A stretch of 9,282 nt of DNA from Peptococcaceae bacterium. Lineage in GTDB: Bacteria; Bacillota; Peptococcia; Peptococcales; Peptococcaceae. Each line of letters opens with the position of its first letter. Positions within the stretch are counted from its first letter, which is position 1. The stretch spans positions 1-9,282 of the forward strand of contig JAGARS010000180.1 in NCBI GenBank assembly GCA_017622155.1, written 5' to 3'. Position numbers and translations under genes: made by a program. Of this stretch, positions 1 through 7,219 are shown one piece after another. The notes below the pieces were generated by a model. That model was given only the letters and a program-made list of their open reading frames with translations, was not told the DNA's origin and ran no database searches.

Positions 1-987
1 ATGTTTCATATGGGCTTTATTGAGCAGGTGGAGCAGATTCTTTCCTATCTGCCGAACGACAGAGTGACGCTGCTGTTCTCTGCTACTATGCCAAAAGAAG
101 TGGTGCGTCTGGCTGAACAGTACATGCACAACCCTGTGCAGATTACCATCGAAGGGGAGCAGCTGAGCAGCCGAAAAATTACGCACAGCTATTATAGCTG
201 TGATGGGATGCACACTGACGAACGCATTGATTTGCTAAAAAATATTCTTAAGGTGCACAATCCGGACAGCTGTATCATTTTTGCCAATATGCGTTCGGAA
301 GTAGAAGATATTTACGATGCATTGTGGGATGATGGCTTTAGCTGTGGGCGGCTGCATGGCGGTATGGAGCAATGGGAGCGCACCGAAGTGATGCGCGACT
401 TCAAAAAAGGGCTGTTTCGTTATCTGGTGGCTACCGATGTGGCGGCCAGAGGAATCGATGTAGAAAATATTTCTCTGGTGGTAAATTATGAACTGCCGCA
501 TGAACGGGAAACCTATATCCATCGTATCGGGCGCACCGGCAGAGCAGGGCAGAACGGCATGGCTATTTCTCTGTTGGAACGCTACGAGCAGTCGGAGCTG
601 AAAGCACTGGAAAAACTGTTAGAACAGGAAATCGCAGAACTTTCCTTGCCTGATGAAACCGCTATGGAGCAGGCCGAGGCTGCATTCCGCGCCAAGATGG
701 ACGAAGAACCGGAAGAGAAAGGCAATCGCAATGCTGCACTAAAAGAACAGATTTTGAAGCTGCAGATTGATGACGGCAAAAAAGCTAAAATTCGTCCGGT
801 GGATATTGTAGGCACCATTTGTGCCATTCCGGGGCTGGAAGCCAAAGATATCGGTGTCATTCAGATTCTGGACTGGACCAGCACCGTGGAAATCTTAAAT
901 GGCAAAGGTCAGCTTGTACTGGATACCCTGCAGACTAAACCAATTAAGGCAAAAGTACGCAAAGTACGTATTGCAAAAGAAAAATAA
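1..987 (+). CDS. dbpA: DEAD-box ATP-dependent RNA helicase, DbpA/YxiN type (5' partial)
   Basis: ATP-dependent RNA helicase of the DEAD-box family, cytoplasmic, expected to act on 23S rRNA during 50S ribosome assembly. The frame is open at base 1, and the residues here begin just after where the DEAD motif should lie, so the first Met is internal and the N-terminal RecA lobe is mostly missing. Visible in the 328 residues: motif III SAT (27-29), motif IV-like IIFANM (92-97), motif V VATDVAARGIDV (143-154), motif VI YIHRIGRTGRAG (172-183), an acidic linker (about 205-255), and a C-terminal domain from about 262 (KIRPVDIVGTI, then VEILNGKG) that matches the DbpA RNA-binding domain. In characterised DbpA/YxiN proteins this domain binds hairpin 92 of 23S rRNA. 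Ends with TAA at 985-987. The family is clear; orthology to dbpA/yxiN rather than another helicase carrying the same tail is inferred. Confidence 0.93.
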   Translation: MFHMGFIEQVEQILSYLPNDRVTLLFSATMPKEVVRLAEQYMHNPVQITIEGEQLSSRKITHSYYSCDGMHTDERIDLLKNILKVHNPDSCIIFANMRSEVEDIYDALWDDGFSCGRLHGGMEQWERTEVMRDFKKGLFRYLVATDVAARGIDVENISLVVNYELPHERETYIHRIGRTGRAGQNGMAISLLERYEQSELKALEKLLEQEIAELSLPDETAMEQAEAAFRAKMDEEPEEKGNRNAALKEQILKLQIDDGKKAKIRPVDIVGTICAIPGLEAKDIGVIQILDWTSTVEILNGKGQLVLDTLQTKPIKAKVRKVRIAKEK

Positions 988-1005
988 AAAATTTCAGAAT
1001 TTTTT
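986..1005 (+). terminator. Possible weak terminator after the helicase gene
   Basis: A perfect 8-bp inverted repeat (986-993 with 998-1005, loop TCAG) begins inside the helicase stop codon and ends in a run of six T. The stem is A/T only, so it would be thermodynamically weak. It could slow or partly stop transcription, or it may be a chance product of AT richness. It is the only terminator-like structure between the helicase and rubrerythrin genes. Confidence 0.3.
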
Positions 1006-1058
1006 CATAAATCATGTTTAAGGCATTGTGAGAATGGGTAAAATATATCATCAGGCAA

Positions 1059-1076
1059 ACAGCAGTGAACTGCTGT
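1059..1076 (+). other. Hairpin in the leader region of the rubrerythrin gene
   Basis: ACAGCAGTGAACTGCTGT folds as a 7-bp stem with a TGAA loop (8 bp if the loop is only GA). No T-run follows, so it is not an intrinsic terminator. It lies 45 bases before the rubrerythrin start and would sit in the 5' UTR if transcription starts upstream. It could stabilise the mRNA 5' end or be an operator half-site pair; neither is shown. Confidence 0.45.
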
Positions 1077-1088
1077 ACAACGATAAAA

Positions 1089-1105
1089 ATAAAATTTAAT
1101 TTTAT
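1089..1105 (+). promoter_or_regulatory. Perfect 17-base palindrome before rubrerythrin (candidate operator)
   Basis: ATAAAATTTAATTTTAT is an exact 8-1-8 inverted repeat centred on base 1097, ending one base before the AGGGGG ribosome binding site. Its size and symmetry suit a Fur-family dimer such as PerR, which often controls rubrerythrin genes in Bacillota. Its inner 15 bases match the published B. subtilis Per-box consensus TTATAATNATTATAA at only 8 of 14 defined positions, and AT-rich leaders produce palindromes by chance. The symmetry is observed; the regulator is a guess. Confidence 0.35.
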
Positions 1106-1120
1106 AGGGGGATTTTTATT

Positions 1121-1663
1121 ATGGCTGAATTAAAAGGTTCCAAAACATTAGAAAATTTACTGTATGCATTCGCAGGTGAATCCATGGCGAGAAACAAATA
1201 CACCTACTTTGCATCCCAGGCAAGAAAAGACGGTTATGTACAGATTGCAGAAATCTTTGAAGAAACTGCAGCAAACGAAAAAGAACACGCAAAAATGTGG
1301 TTTAAATTAGCAAACGGCGGCAAAATCGACGGCACCATGGAAAACCTGGCGGCAGCAGCTGCAGGCGAAAACGAAGAATGGACACAGATGTATGCAGAAT
1401 TTGCTAAAGTAGCAAAAGAAGAAGGCTTCAACGATATCGCATTCCTGTTTGAAGGCGTAGCACGTGTAGAAAAAGAACACGAAGAACGCTATCTGAAATT
1501 ATTAGAAAACGTAAAAGAAGGCAAAGTATTCAAAGCAGAAGAAGCAGTGAAATGGCATTGCGGCAACTGCGGCCATGTATATGAAGGTGAAGAGGCACCT
1601 CAGGTTTGCCCTGTATGCGCACACCCACAGTCTTACTTCCGTATCAAAGCAGAAAACTATTAA
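1121..1663 (+). CDS. rbr: Rubrerythrin (peroxide-scavenging diiron protein)
   Basis: Cytoplasmic NAD(P)H-peroxidase of anaerobes that reduces hydrogen peroxide to water at a diiron site, with electrons delivered through its own rubredoxin-like centre. The 180-aa length is normal. The N-terminal four-helix domain carries the expected ligand pattern: E20, ExxH at E53/H56, the AGENEE segment with E83 and E86, and a second ExxH at E117/H120. The C-terminal rubredoxin domain has the two iron-binding pairs C147-x2-C150 and C163-x2-C166. A strong ribosome binding site (AGGGGG, 1106-1111) fixes the ATG at 1121. Codon use is much more biased than in later genes (almost all Glu is GAA, Lys AAA), as in a highly expressed protein. 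It is probably transcribed alone: a promoter region and operator-like palindrome lie upstream and a terminator follows closely. The electron donor is not visible here. Confidence 0.97.
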   Translation: MAELKGSKTLENLLYAFAGESMARNKYTYFASQARKDGYVQIAEIFEETAANEKEHAKMWFKLANGGKIDGTMENLAAAAAGENEEWTQMYAEFAKVAKEEGFNDIAFLFEGVARVEKEHEERYLKLLENVKEGKVFKAEEAVKWHCGNCGHVYEGEEAPQVCPVCAHPQSYFRIKAENY

Positions 1664-1684
1664 TAGATATCGCTTTACGCACAC

Positions 1685-1716
1685 AAAACACCGGACAAGC
1701 TGTTCGGTGTTTTTTT
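1685..1716 (+). terminator. Intrinsic terminator of the rubrerythrin gene
   Basis: A stem of up to 13 bp (1685-1697 with 1701-1713, loop AGC, one G-T wobble) has a CACCG/CGGTG core and runs into seven consecutive T (1710-1716). It begins 22 bases after the rubrerythrin stop. It separates rubrerythrin from the downstream operon and is the clearest terminator in the window. Confidence 0.9.
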
Positions 1717-1754
1717 ATGTATACGTTGTTTTTTACGCAGTAAAACAGAATTTC

Positions 1755-1783
1755 TTGCGTTTGCGCTTGTGTTTTGATACTAT
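1755..1783 (+). promoter_or_regulatory. Probable sigma-A-type promoter of the downstream operon
   Basis: TTGCGT (1755-1760) and TACTAT (1778-1783) are separated by exactly 17 bases, and TG at 1775-1776 makes an extended -10 (TGATACTAT). The hexamers match the consensus at 3/6 and 4/6, with the extended TG compensating. Transcription would start near 1790, after the rubrerythrin terminator and about 28 bases before the ATG at 1818. That start point would leave no room for a ribosome binding site before the alternative ATG at 1794. Confidence 0.5.
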
Positions 1784-1802
1784 GTAGGTAAGTATGTTTG
1801 GC

Positions 1803-1808
1803 AGAGGG
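1803..1808 (+). promoter_or_regulatory. Ribosome binding site that decides the 1818 start
   Basis: AGAGGG lies 9 bases before the ATG at 1818. The in-frame ATG at 1794 has no purine-rich site before it and lies almost on the predicted transcription start, so 1818 is preferred. Confidence 0.65.
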
Positions 1809-1817
1809 TGTGCAGCT

Positions 1818-2306
1818 ATGAATGAGAATGAAAGCACAAAAAAATATTTGCTCTATATTGGGCTGGCTGCGCTGATTATGTTTCTGATTGCGGCTTTTCT
1901 GGGACGTTTGGAGTTTCATAATGAGCTGGAACAGGAAGTGCTGCCCCATACGCTGTTGGGTTATGTGGATGATGTACAATATACCGGTGATGTAGTCGTT
2001 ACTTCTGATGAATGGCCGGAATGGGCAATGGAGTATGATAAGCCGGAAGAAGCAATGATACATTTTACTGGGGAGGCGTCTGGCGGACACATTGGGATAT
2101 TTGCGGATTTGATATATTATGAGAACCGGTATGAGCGGCGTACCTGGTTTAGCGGACGATTATTGGAACGGGCTTCGGAATATTACTACAAGCCGGAGGG
2201 CGCACTTTATCTGGAAGCAGTATATGAGCCGGGCAAAGTGCCTGAGATGTCCATAACGGATATGGTGCCGCAGAATTATGATTTTATGGCATTTGATGGC
2301 CGGTAA
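1818..2306 (+). CDS. Small single-pass membrane protein of unknown function, first gene of the operon
   Basis: I do not recognise a family. The 162-aa product has a short polar N-terminus with two lysines (K8, K9), then a strongly hydrophobic helix at about residues 11-28 followed by arginine, then a 130-aa soluble part. By the positive-inside rule the C-terminal part would face outside. No convincing signal peptidase site is seen, so it is probably an anchored protein rather than a secreted one. The soluble part is acidic and rich in Tyr, Trp and Phe (for example EWPEWAMEYD at 65-74 and YEPGK at 136-140), with alternating hydrophobic stretches suggesting a small beta-rich domain. It has no cysteines and no recognisable catalytic motif. 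It is read from the promoter near 1755-1783 and ends 18 bases before the next gene, so it is probably co-transcribed with the multidomain protein; whether it works with it is unknown. The in-frame ATG at 1794 would add eight residues. Confidence 0.75.
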   Translation: MNENESTKKYLLYIGLAALIMFLIAAFLGRLEFHNELEQEVLPHTLLGYVDDVQYTGDVVVTSDEWPEWAMEYDKPEEAMIHFTGEASGGHIGIFADLIYYENRYERRTWFSGRLLERASEYYYKPEGALYLEAVYEPGKVPEMSITDMVPQNYDFMAFDGR

Positions 2307-2324
2307 TTACGGGAAGGTGATAGT

Positions 2325-5300
2325 ATGGCAGGGTTTCATAAGCGAGAAGAACTACAGGCAGTATTAGAAGAAAATATGATTGCAGAGTTTTTATTGCAGC
2401 AGGCGGAAATTCCTATTCAGAAACTGGCATCTATGCAGATGGTTCTTCTGGATGAGCTGACCGCACTTCTGGATCATGCATGGACATGCAATGATGTATT
2501 AAACCTGTGCAGATATCTTGCTCCGCAGTGGTATGCGTCTGAGCCGGCACAGGGGTGGCTGGAATATAGTTACTGGAGCATTATCAGCTGGTCGTATCCG
2601 GAAAGTGTAACAATTGAGCAAAAGGCCGACTATCAGACAGGTGTGCAGTTTTTTGCCCGTGTGCTGCGCTGTATGCTGGATGTGAAACAGAAGCATAAAT
2701 CCTTTGATCCTTTTGAAGACTTTGCTTTTTTGCAGACAACAGATATTGAGGATTATGCAGTGCGAGAAGAGTACAGCAGATTTCTGTATTATTTTCGGCA
2801 ATTATATTTGTATGAACTGATGTATATCGGCAAGGAACTGTTTTATTTTAACACGCTGAGTCATATTGCCGGAGTACATTATGTGGCAATGCATGTGGCT
2901 CGTCAGTTGAAAGAAGCCGGTGTGCCGATTAACCTGGGCCTTGTAAGCGGTGCTGCGGTAGGGCACGATATCGGTAAATTCGGCTGTAAAGCATCTGAAA
3001 CCAAGCGCATGGCGCATCTGCATTATTATTATACAGGCCAGTGGTTTGAAGAAAAAAACATGCCGACCATTGCCCATATTGCGGTGAATCACTCTACTTG
3101 GGATTTGGAACTGGAAAATCTGCCGCTGGAATCCCTTGTGCTGATTTATGCCGATTTCCGCGTACGTAAGGTGGACTGTGATGCTCCGAAAGAAAAAATG
3201 GGCATCTTTTCGCTGAAAGATTCGTTCCATATTATTTTAAGCAAACTGGAAAATGTAGACGAAGCGAAAGAACGTCGCTATCAGTATGTATATGCCAAAC
3301 TGAAAGATTTTGAGGACTTTATGGAAAGCCTCGGTGTCAATACCGACTTTTCCGCCCACATGCTGCATCCTGCAGAGCAGAAAAACATTGCCCTGGTGGA
3401 TGCTGACGAGGCGGTGACCAGTTACAAATTCCTTGCCATTCGTCATAATATCTGGCTGATGGAGTTTTTGAACACAGAAACATCTCTTGGCACATTGCTG
3501 GAAGCGGCGCGCAGTGAAACCGACTGGAAAAACACCAGAACTTATATTCATATTCTGGAGGAATATTATATTTATCTTACCCAGCGTCAGAAACAAATGA
3601 CTCTGCAGTTTCTTTATGAGCTTCTGATGCATCGCGAGGGGGATATTCGCCGTCAGGCTGCAGTGCTGATGGGCAGAATCATTGTCAATTTTGACGAAAT
3701 TTATCGCAAAGAACTGCCTGCCGGTGTTACTTTGTCGGAAGAACAGGTAACATCTTTGACCTTATGGCAGCGGTATCTGGATAAAATCATCATGCCGGAC
3801 CATAAGGTGATTGAGCGGCATAAGCGCTGGATGGGCTATACGCTGAAATACCTGGTGCCGGCTGTGCTGGAAAACTGCGCTCCGGAAGAACGTTACAACT
3901 ATCTGGATATTCTTTTGTATTATTATCATGATTCCCATTGGGATGATGCTACAGGCTTTATTTTGATGGATACTATGCGTTCTGTACCGTTAAAATGGTG
4001 TGAACCGGTACAGCTGGAAGAACTTTTGGCATTTGCGCAGAATATGCTTGGCCGTGACAAATTGGAGATTCGCACTGCTGCATTGCGTTTTCTGCAGTAT
4101 ATGGCAAAACAGCCGCATTTGTACAGTCATATGAAACAGCAGATTATGGATATGCTCAATGGTATTGTGCTTGAAAGTGCGCCTGCCGGGATTCGATACC
4201 ATATGGCTTATACCTATCGCTATCTTCATGCCGATGATTTAGAAGCGAAACTTCATGTCAATGCGGAGGAAGAACGCAAAGCGGTGCAGATGCTGTTTCT
4301 GGAAAACCAGAAAGGTGCTACGCCGTGGATTCTGAAAATGACCAATATTGATATGCTGATGGACATGGTGCCCCATGACGATGTATCGCTTTTACAGGTA
4401 GCGGCCCATTTGTCCAATCTCTTGAAAGTGGGAGAGCAGGTCAGTGTGCGTCATAAAGCCGGAAAGGCTCTGGTGAAAATTATTCCGAAGCTTTCACCGA
4501 CTGAGCGCAATGAAGTGGTGATTGAATTAACCAAAGGGCTGGAAATCGGAGAATATGAATTTTCTAAGTATATTCCTGCATATCTTGGACAGATTGCGAT
4601 GTATCTGGGTCCACAGGAACTGGATGAATTAATTGCCGATTTGCAGAATCTTTTGTACAGTACCAACAATCGTGTGGTGAGCGTGGTATTAAATACGCTG
4701 GGTGTGATGATAGAGTATTATCCTGCCTATGCAAGCAGATTTGCAGAAGATACTGTTATATTTGGCAAGCGCCGTACCAGAATGCTTGGCATGCTGCTTT
4801 CCGGCCTTGCCAGCTATGATGAGACCATTGCTTCCGAGGCGTTTATTGTATTAGGGCATAATCTGTTTGCATCGAGACGGCTTACCTTGGAGCAGAAGTA
4901 TGAAATATTCCGTTCTATTTACAAGCGTATGCTGATACTGATTCATGATAAACCCCTTACCGGATTGTCTTTTCTGAATCGTGCAGGATCGCTCAATTAT
5001 ATTTATCGTTTTATTTCTGATTATCTGCAGACTTATGGCACATTGTATCTGCCAGTGCCGCAGAAAATTGCATTTTTTCCGGGTACCTTTGACCCGTTCT
5101 CCTTGAGCCATAAAGGTATTGTACAGGAGATTCGCAATATGGGGTTCCATGTGTATCTGGCACTGGATGAATTTTCATGGTCGAAAAAGGCGCAGCCTTG
5201 GAAGGTGCGTCGGCAGATTATGCAGATGTCGGTAGCTGATGAGGAAAATATTTATCTATTCCCGGGAGAAATTCCTGTGAATATTGCAAACAATGATGAC

Positions 5301-7208
5301 CTTGCGGCGCTCAAAGCTTTGTTCCCGGACAAAGAGCTGTATCTGGTGGTAGGTTCCGATGTGATTATGAATGCGTCTTCCTACAAAAAAGAGCCGCAGG
5401 AAGGAACCATACACCAGTACAATCATATTGTATTTCGTCGTGTACAAGGGGAATCGGAGGCAGAGATTCGCAAAGCAGAGCAGGAAACCGAACAGAAAAT
5501 CCGACAAGCCATCAAAGGCGATTTGATTTATCTGACATTGCCGACTTATCTGGAAGATATTAGTTCCACCCGGATTCGTGAAAATATTGACTGCAATCGT
5601 GATATTTCCAATTTGATCAGCCCTTTGGCGCAAAATTATATTTATCAGCATGGGCTCTATTTGCGTGAACCGCAGTATAAACCTGTATTACAGAGCAGAA
5701 ATATTCAGTTTGAAATAATCACCGACAGTGAGGCGCCTGAGCTGTATCAGATTGTGGAACAGTTTAGCCATATCGCGGATTTGCCGCAGGTGCTGGAACA
5801 TCACTGGGCTAAGCCGGAGGCCATGGTGCTTGTGGTAAAAGAGGATGAGACACAGATTGCGGCCTTTGCCTTAAGCCATACAATGGCTACAACGGATATG
5901 TATCGCGTATTTGAGAATAGAGAGATTGTCAACTGGATGCGCAATCGTGTGTTTGGCAATACGGCAGTGATTGAAGGTGTATACCAGAGACGGGAACCGG
6001 TATCGACAGAAAGCCCTCTGCGCAATGCCAAGCAGCTGTTGATGACGGAGCTTTTGGCGTATTATCTGGAACGGGATTATGGCGATGCGGTGTATTTTGG
6101 CCGTACTGATTTGAATACGGAAGTGGTATTGAAACGGCAAGGGTTTGTGGATACACCGTTTGCTGATATGCTGGCGTGCTCAGGCACAGCGTTTTATATG
6201 GTGGATATGCGTACACCGATTACACTGCTCAAAAATATGGAAACCACTATCAAAGAGCCATTCAGCAGCAATGAACGTGTATTGCAGGTGCTGGAGGAAA
6301 GCCATTATCGGCTGCAGGAAGTCATGACAACACTGTATCCGGGCAATCTGGTGCTGTCGATTGATGCACGTATTATGCATCATAAGATGCTGAAAAAAAT
6401 TACAAAAGCAAACGATGTGCCGGTGGTGCCATATGAAGTGCGCCGTCAAGGTGAAAAAATGTGCGTGCCGTTTGGCAAAATTCTGCTGGGTAAAGCGGTG
6501 CCAAATACGGTTACCAAATCATTGCACAGTGAGAAGGTATATACTGGGGATATCAAACAGTTTACCATACAGAACTTCCCGCAATATGCCACACTGGAAA
6601 ATCAGGTGCGCAATATAAAATCATTTAACAGGCCTGTAATTCTTGTGGATGACCTTTTACATAAAGGTCACCGGATTCAAGGCTTAGAACCGATTTTACA
6701 GCATGAAAATGTGGAAATCAGCAGTATGATTGTGGGTATTTTATCGGCGCGGGGCAAGGATTTGATGCAAAACAAGCCATATCCGGTAGAAGGTGTGTAT
6801 TTTCTGCCGCGGCTTCGCAGCTGGTATGTGGAATCCACATTGTATCCGTTTATCGGCGGCGATATGATTGAGCAGCAGGAAGAACCGAATGCCAATTTGA
6901 TTCCGTCAATCAATTTTATTTTGCCGTATGTGGTGCCAAGCTATATGACGGAAGTGGATCATGGGGCAATGTATCAGTTTTCTTTGACATGTCTTGAAAA
7001 TGTACGTGCGATTCTGCGTGTGCTGGAAGAAGAATATCAGAAACTCTTTGACCGTCGTCTGACGCTGGGGCGTTTAAGCGAAGCGGTGATTTCACCGCGC
7101 TGTCCTGATTATGGCATGCATATGAACTATGATCATAATATTGCTGCATCTGTACATGTGGAAAACGATATTCAGCATTTGATTCGACTGCAGAGTATTA
7201 TGGAATAG
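2325..7208 (+). CDS. Giant multidomain protein: HD phosphohydrolase, HEAT-like repeats, NadD-like nucleotidyltransferase, GNAT-like and phosphoribosyltransferase-like domains
   Basis: A 1627-aa soluble protein with no signal peptide or membrane segment. Domains in order: helical N-terminus (1-165); YqeK-like HD domain (about 165-330) with H180, the pair H214-D215 in GHDIGKFG, H233, NHST at H256, and D277 in YADFRVRK; HEAT/ARM-like helical region (about 420-905), for example around 445, 585, 690-720 and 785-800; NadD-like nucleotidyltransferase (about 914-1112) with FFPGTFDP (917-924), H929, LVVGSD (1007-1012) and ISSTRIR (1079-1085), where NadD's HxGH is SLSH; possible GNAT-like domain (about 1128-1292), poorly supported; and phosphoribosyltransferase-like part (about 1340-1540) with VILVDDLLHKG (1438-1448). 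YqeK enzymes hydrolyse Ap4A and NadD adenylates nicotinate mononucleotide, so nucleotide metabolism is likely, but the substrate is unknown. GGGAAGGTGA (2311-2320) precedes the ATG, and the next gene's Shine-Dalgarno overlaps the stop codon. The frame is intact. It may well be auto-annotated simply as a cytidylyltransferase. Confidence 0.88.
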   Translation: MAGFHKREELQAVLEENMIAEFLLQQAEIPIQKLASMQMVLLDELTALLDHAWTCNDVLNLCRYLAPQWYASEPAQGWLEYSYWSIISWSYPESVTIEQKADYQTGVQFFARVLRCMLDVKQKHKSFDPFEDFAFLQTTDIEDYAVREEYSRFLYYFRQLYLYELMYIGKELFYFNTLSHIAGVHYVAMHVARQLKEAGVPINLGLVSGAAVGHDIGKFGCKASETKRMAHLHYYYTGQWFEEKNMPTIAHIAVNHSTWDLELENLPLESLVLIYADFRVRKVDCDAPKEKMGIFSLKDSFHIILSKLENVDEAKERRYQYVYAKLKDFEDFMESLGVNTDFSAHMLHPAEQKNIALVDADEAVTSYKFLAIRHNIWLMEFLNTETSLGTLLEAARSETDWKNTRTYIHILEEYYIYLTQRQKQMTLQFLYELLMHREGDIRRQAAVLMGRIIVNFDEIYRKELPAGVTLSEEQVTSLTLWQRYLDKIIMPDHKVIERHKRWMGYTLKYLVPAVLENCAPEERYNYLDILLYYYHDSHWDDATGFILMDTMRSVPLKWCEPVQLEELLAFAQNMLGRDKLEIRTAALRFLQYMAKQPHLYSHMKQQIMDMLNGIVLESAPAGIRYHMAYTYRYLHADDLEAKLHVNAEEERKAVQMLFLENQKGATPWILKMTNIDMLMDMVPHDDVSLLQVAAHLSNLLKVGEQVSVRHKAGKALVKIIPKLSPTERNEVVIELTKGLEIGEYEFSKYIPAYLGQIAMYLGPQELDELIADLQNLLYSTNNRVVSVVLNTLGVMIEYYPAYASRFAEDTVIFGKRRTRMLGMLLSGLASYDETIASEAFIVLGHNLFASRRLTLEQKYEIFRSIYKRMLILIHDKPLTGLSFLNRAGSLNYIYRFISDYLQTYGTLYLPVPQKIAFFPGTFDPFSLSHKGIVQEIRNMGFHVYLALDEFSWSKKAQPWKVRRQIMQMSVADEENIYLFPGEIPVNIANNDDLAALKALFPDKELYLVVGSDVIMNASSYKKEPQEGTIHQYNHIVFRRVQGESEAEIRKAEQETEQKIRQAIKGDLIYLTLPTYLEDISSTRIRENIDCNRDISNLISPLAQNYIYQHGLYLREPQYKPVLQSRNIQFEIITDSEAPELYQIVEQFSHIADLPQVLEHHWAKPEAMVLVVKEDETQIAAFALSHTMATTDMYRVFENREIVNWMRNRVFGNTAVIEGVYQRREPVSTESPLRNAKQLLMTELLAYYLERDYGDAVYFGRTDLNTEVVLKRQGFVDTPFADMLACSGTAFYMVDMRTPITLLKNMETTIKEPFSSNERVLQVLEESHYRLQEVMTTLYPGNLVLSIDARIMHHKMLKKITKANDVPVVPYEVRRQGEKMCVPFGKILLGKAVPNTVTKSLHSEKVYTGDIKQFTIQNFPQYATLENQVRNIKSFNRPVILVDDLLHKGHRIQGLEPILQHENVEISSMIVGILSARGKDLMQNKPYPVEGVYFLPRLRSWYVESTLYPFIGGDMIEQQEEPNANLIPSINFILPYVVPSYMTEVDHGAMYQFSLTCLENVRAILRVLEEEYQKLFDRRLTLGRLSEAVISPRCPDYGMHMNYDHNIAASVHVENDIQHLIRLQSIME

Positions 7209-7214
7209 GAGGAG
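7207..7214 (+). promoter_or_regulatory. Ribosome binding site overlapping the upstream stop codon
   Basis: AGGAGGAG lies 5 bases before the ATG at 7220, and its first AG is the end of the TAG stop (7206-7208) of the multidomain gene. This near-ideal Shine-Dalgarno suggests translational coupling and matched production of the two proteins. Confidence 0.8.
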
Positions 7215-7219
7215 CTGCA

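Noticed and set aside
1..3. ATG at the first base as the helicase start
   Set aside because: The protein from here lacks helicase motifs I and II, which always precede this segment. The Met is an internal residue following the DEAD motif, so the gene is truncated by the window.
1017..1044. TTTAAG and TAAAAT as a rubrerythrin promoter
   Set aside because: The -10 is good (5/6) but the -35 is weak and the spacing is 16. In such AT-rich sequence it cannot be told from chance, so it is not listed as a feature.
1059..1076. Hairpin as a terminator of the helicase gene
   Set aside because: The stem is good but no T-run follows, and it lies 70 bases from the helicase stop within the probable rubrerythrin leader.
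1794..1817. Upstream in-frame ATG for the membrane protein
   Set aside because: It has no ribosome binding site and lies about 4 bases from the predicted transcription start. The ATG at 1818 has AGAGGG at good spacing and leads directly into the anchor helix.
1644..2090. 148-codon reverse-strand open frame across the terminator and the membrane-protein gene
   Set aside because: It crosses the rubrerythrin end, a clear terminator and the start of a forward gene. Its translation is low-complexity with no recognisable domain and no ribosome binding site was seen.
2802..3632. Reverse-strand open frames of 131-142 codons inside the giant gene
   Set aside because: They lie antisense to the HD-domain region, which has clear motifs on the + strand. 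The translations look like typical antisense shadow.
6145..6618. Small + strand open frames in other phases inside the giant gene
   Set aside because: They overlap the main frame completely, have Trp/Cys/Arg-rich compositions typical of shifted reading, and lack ribosome binding sites.
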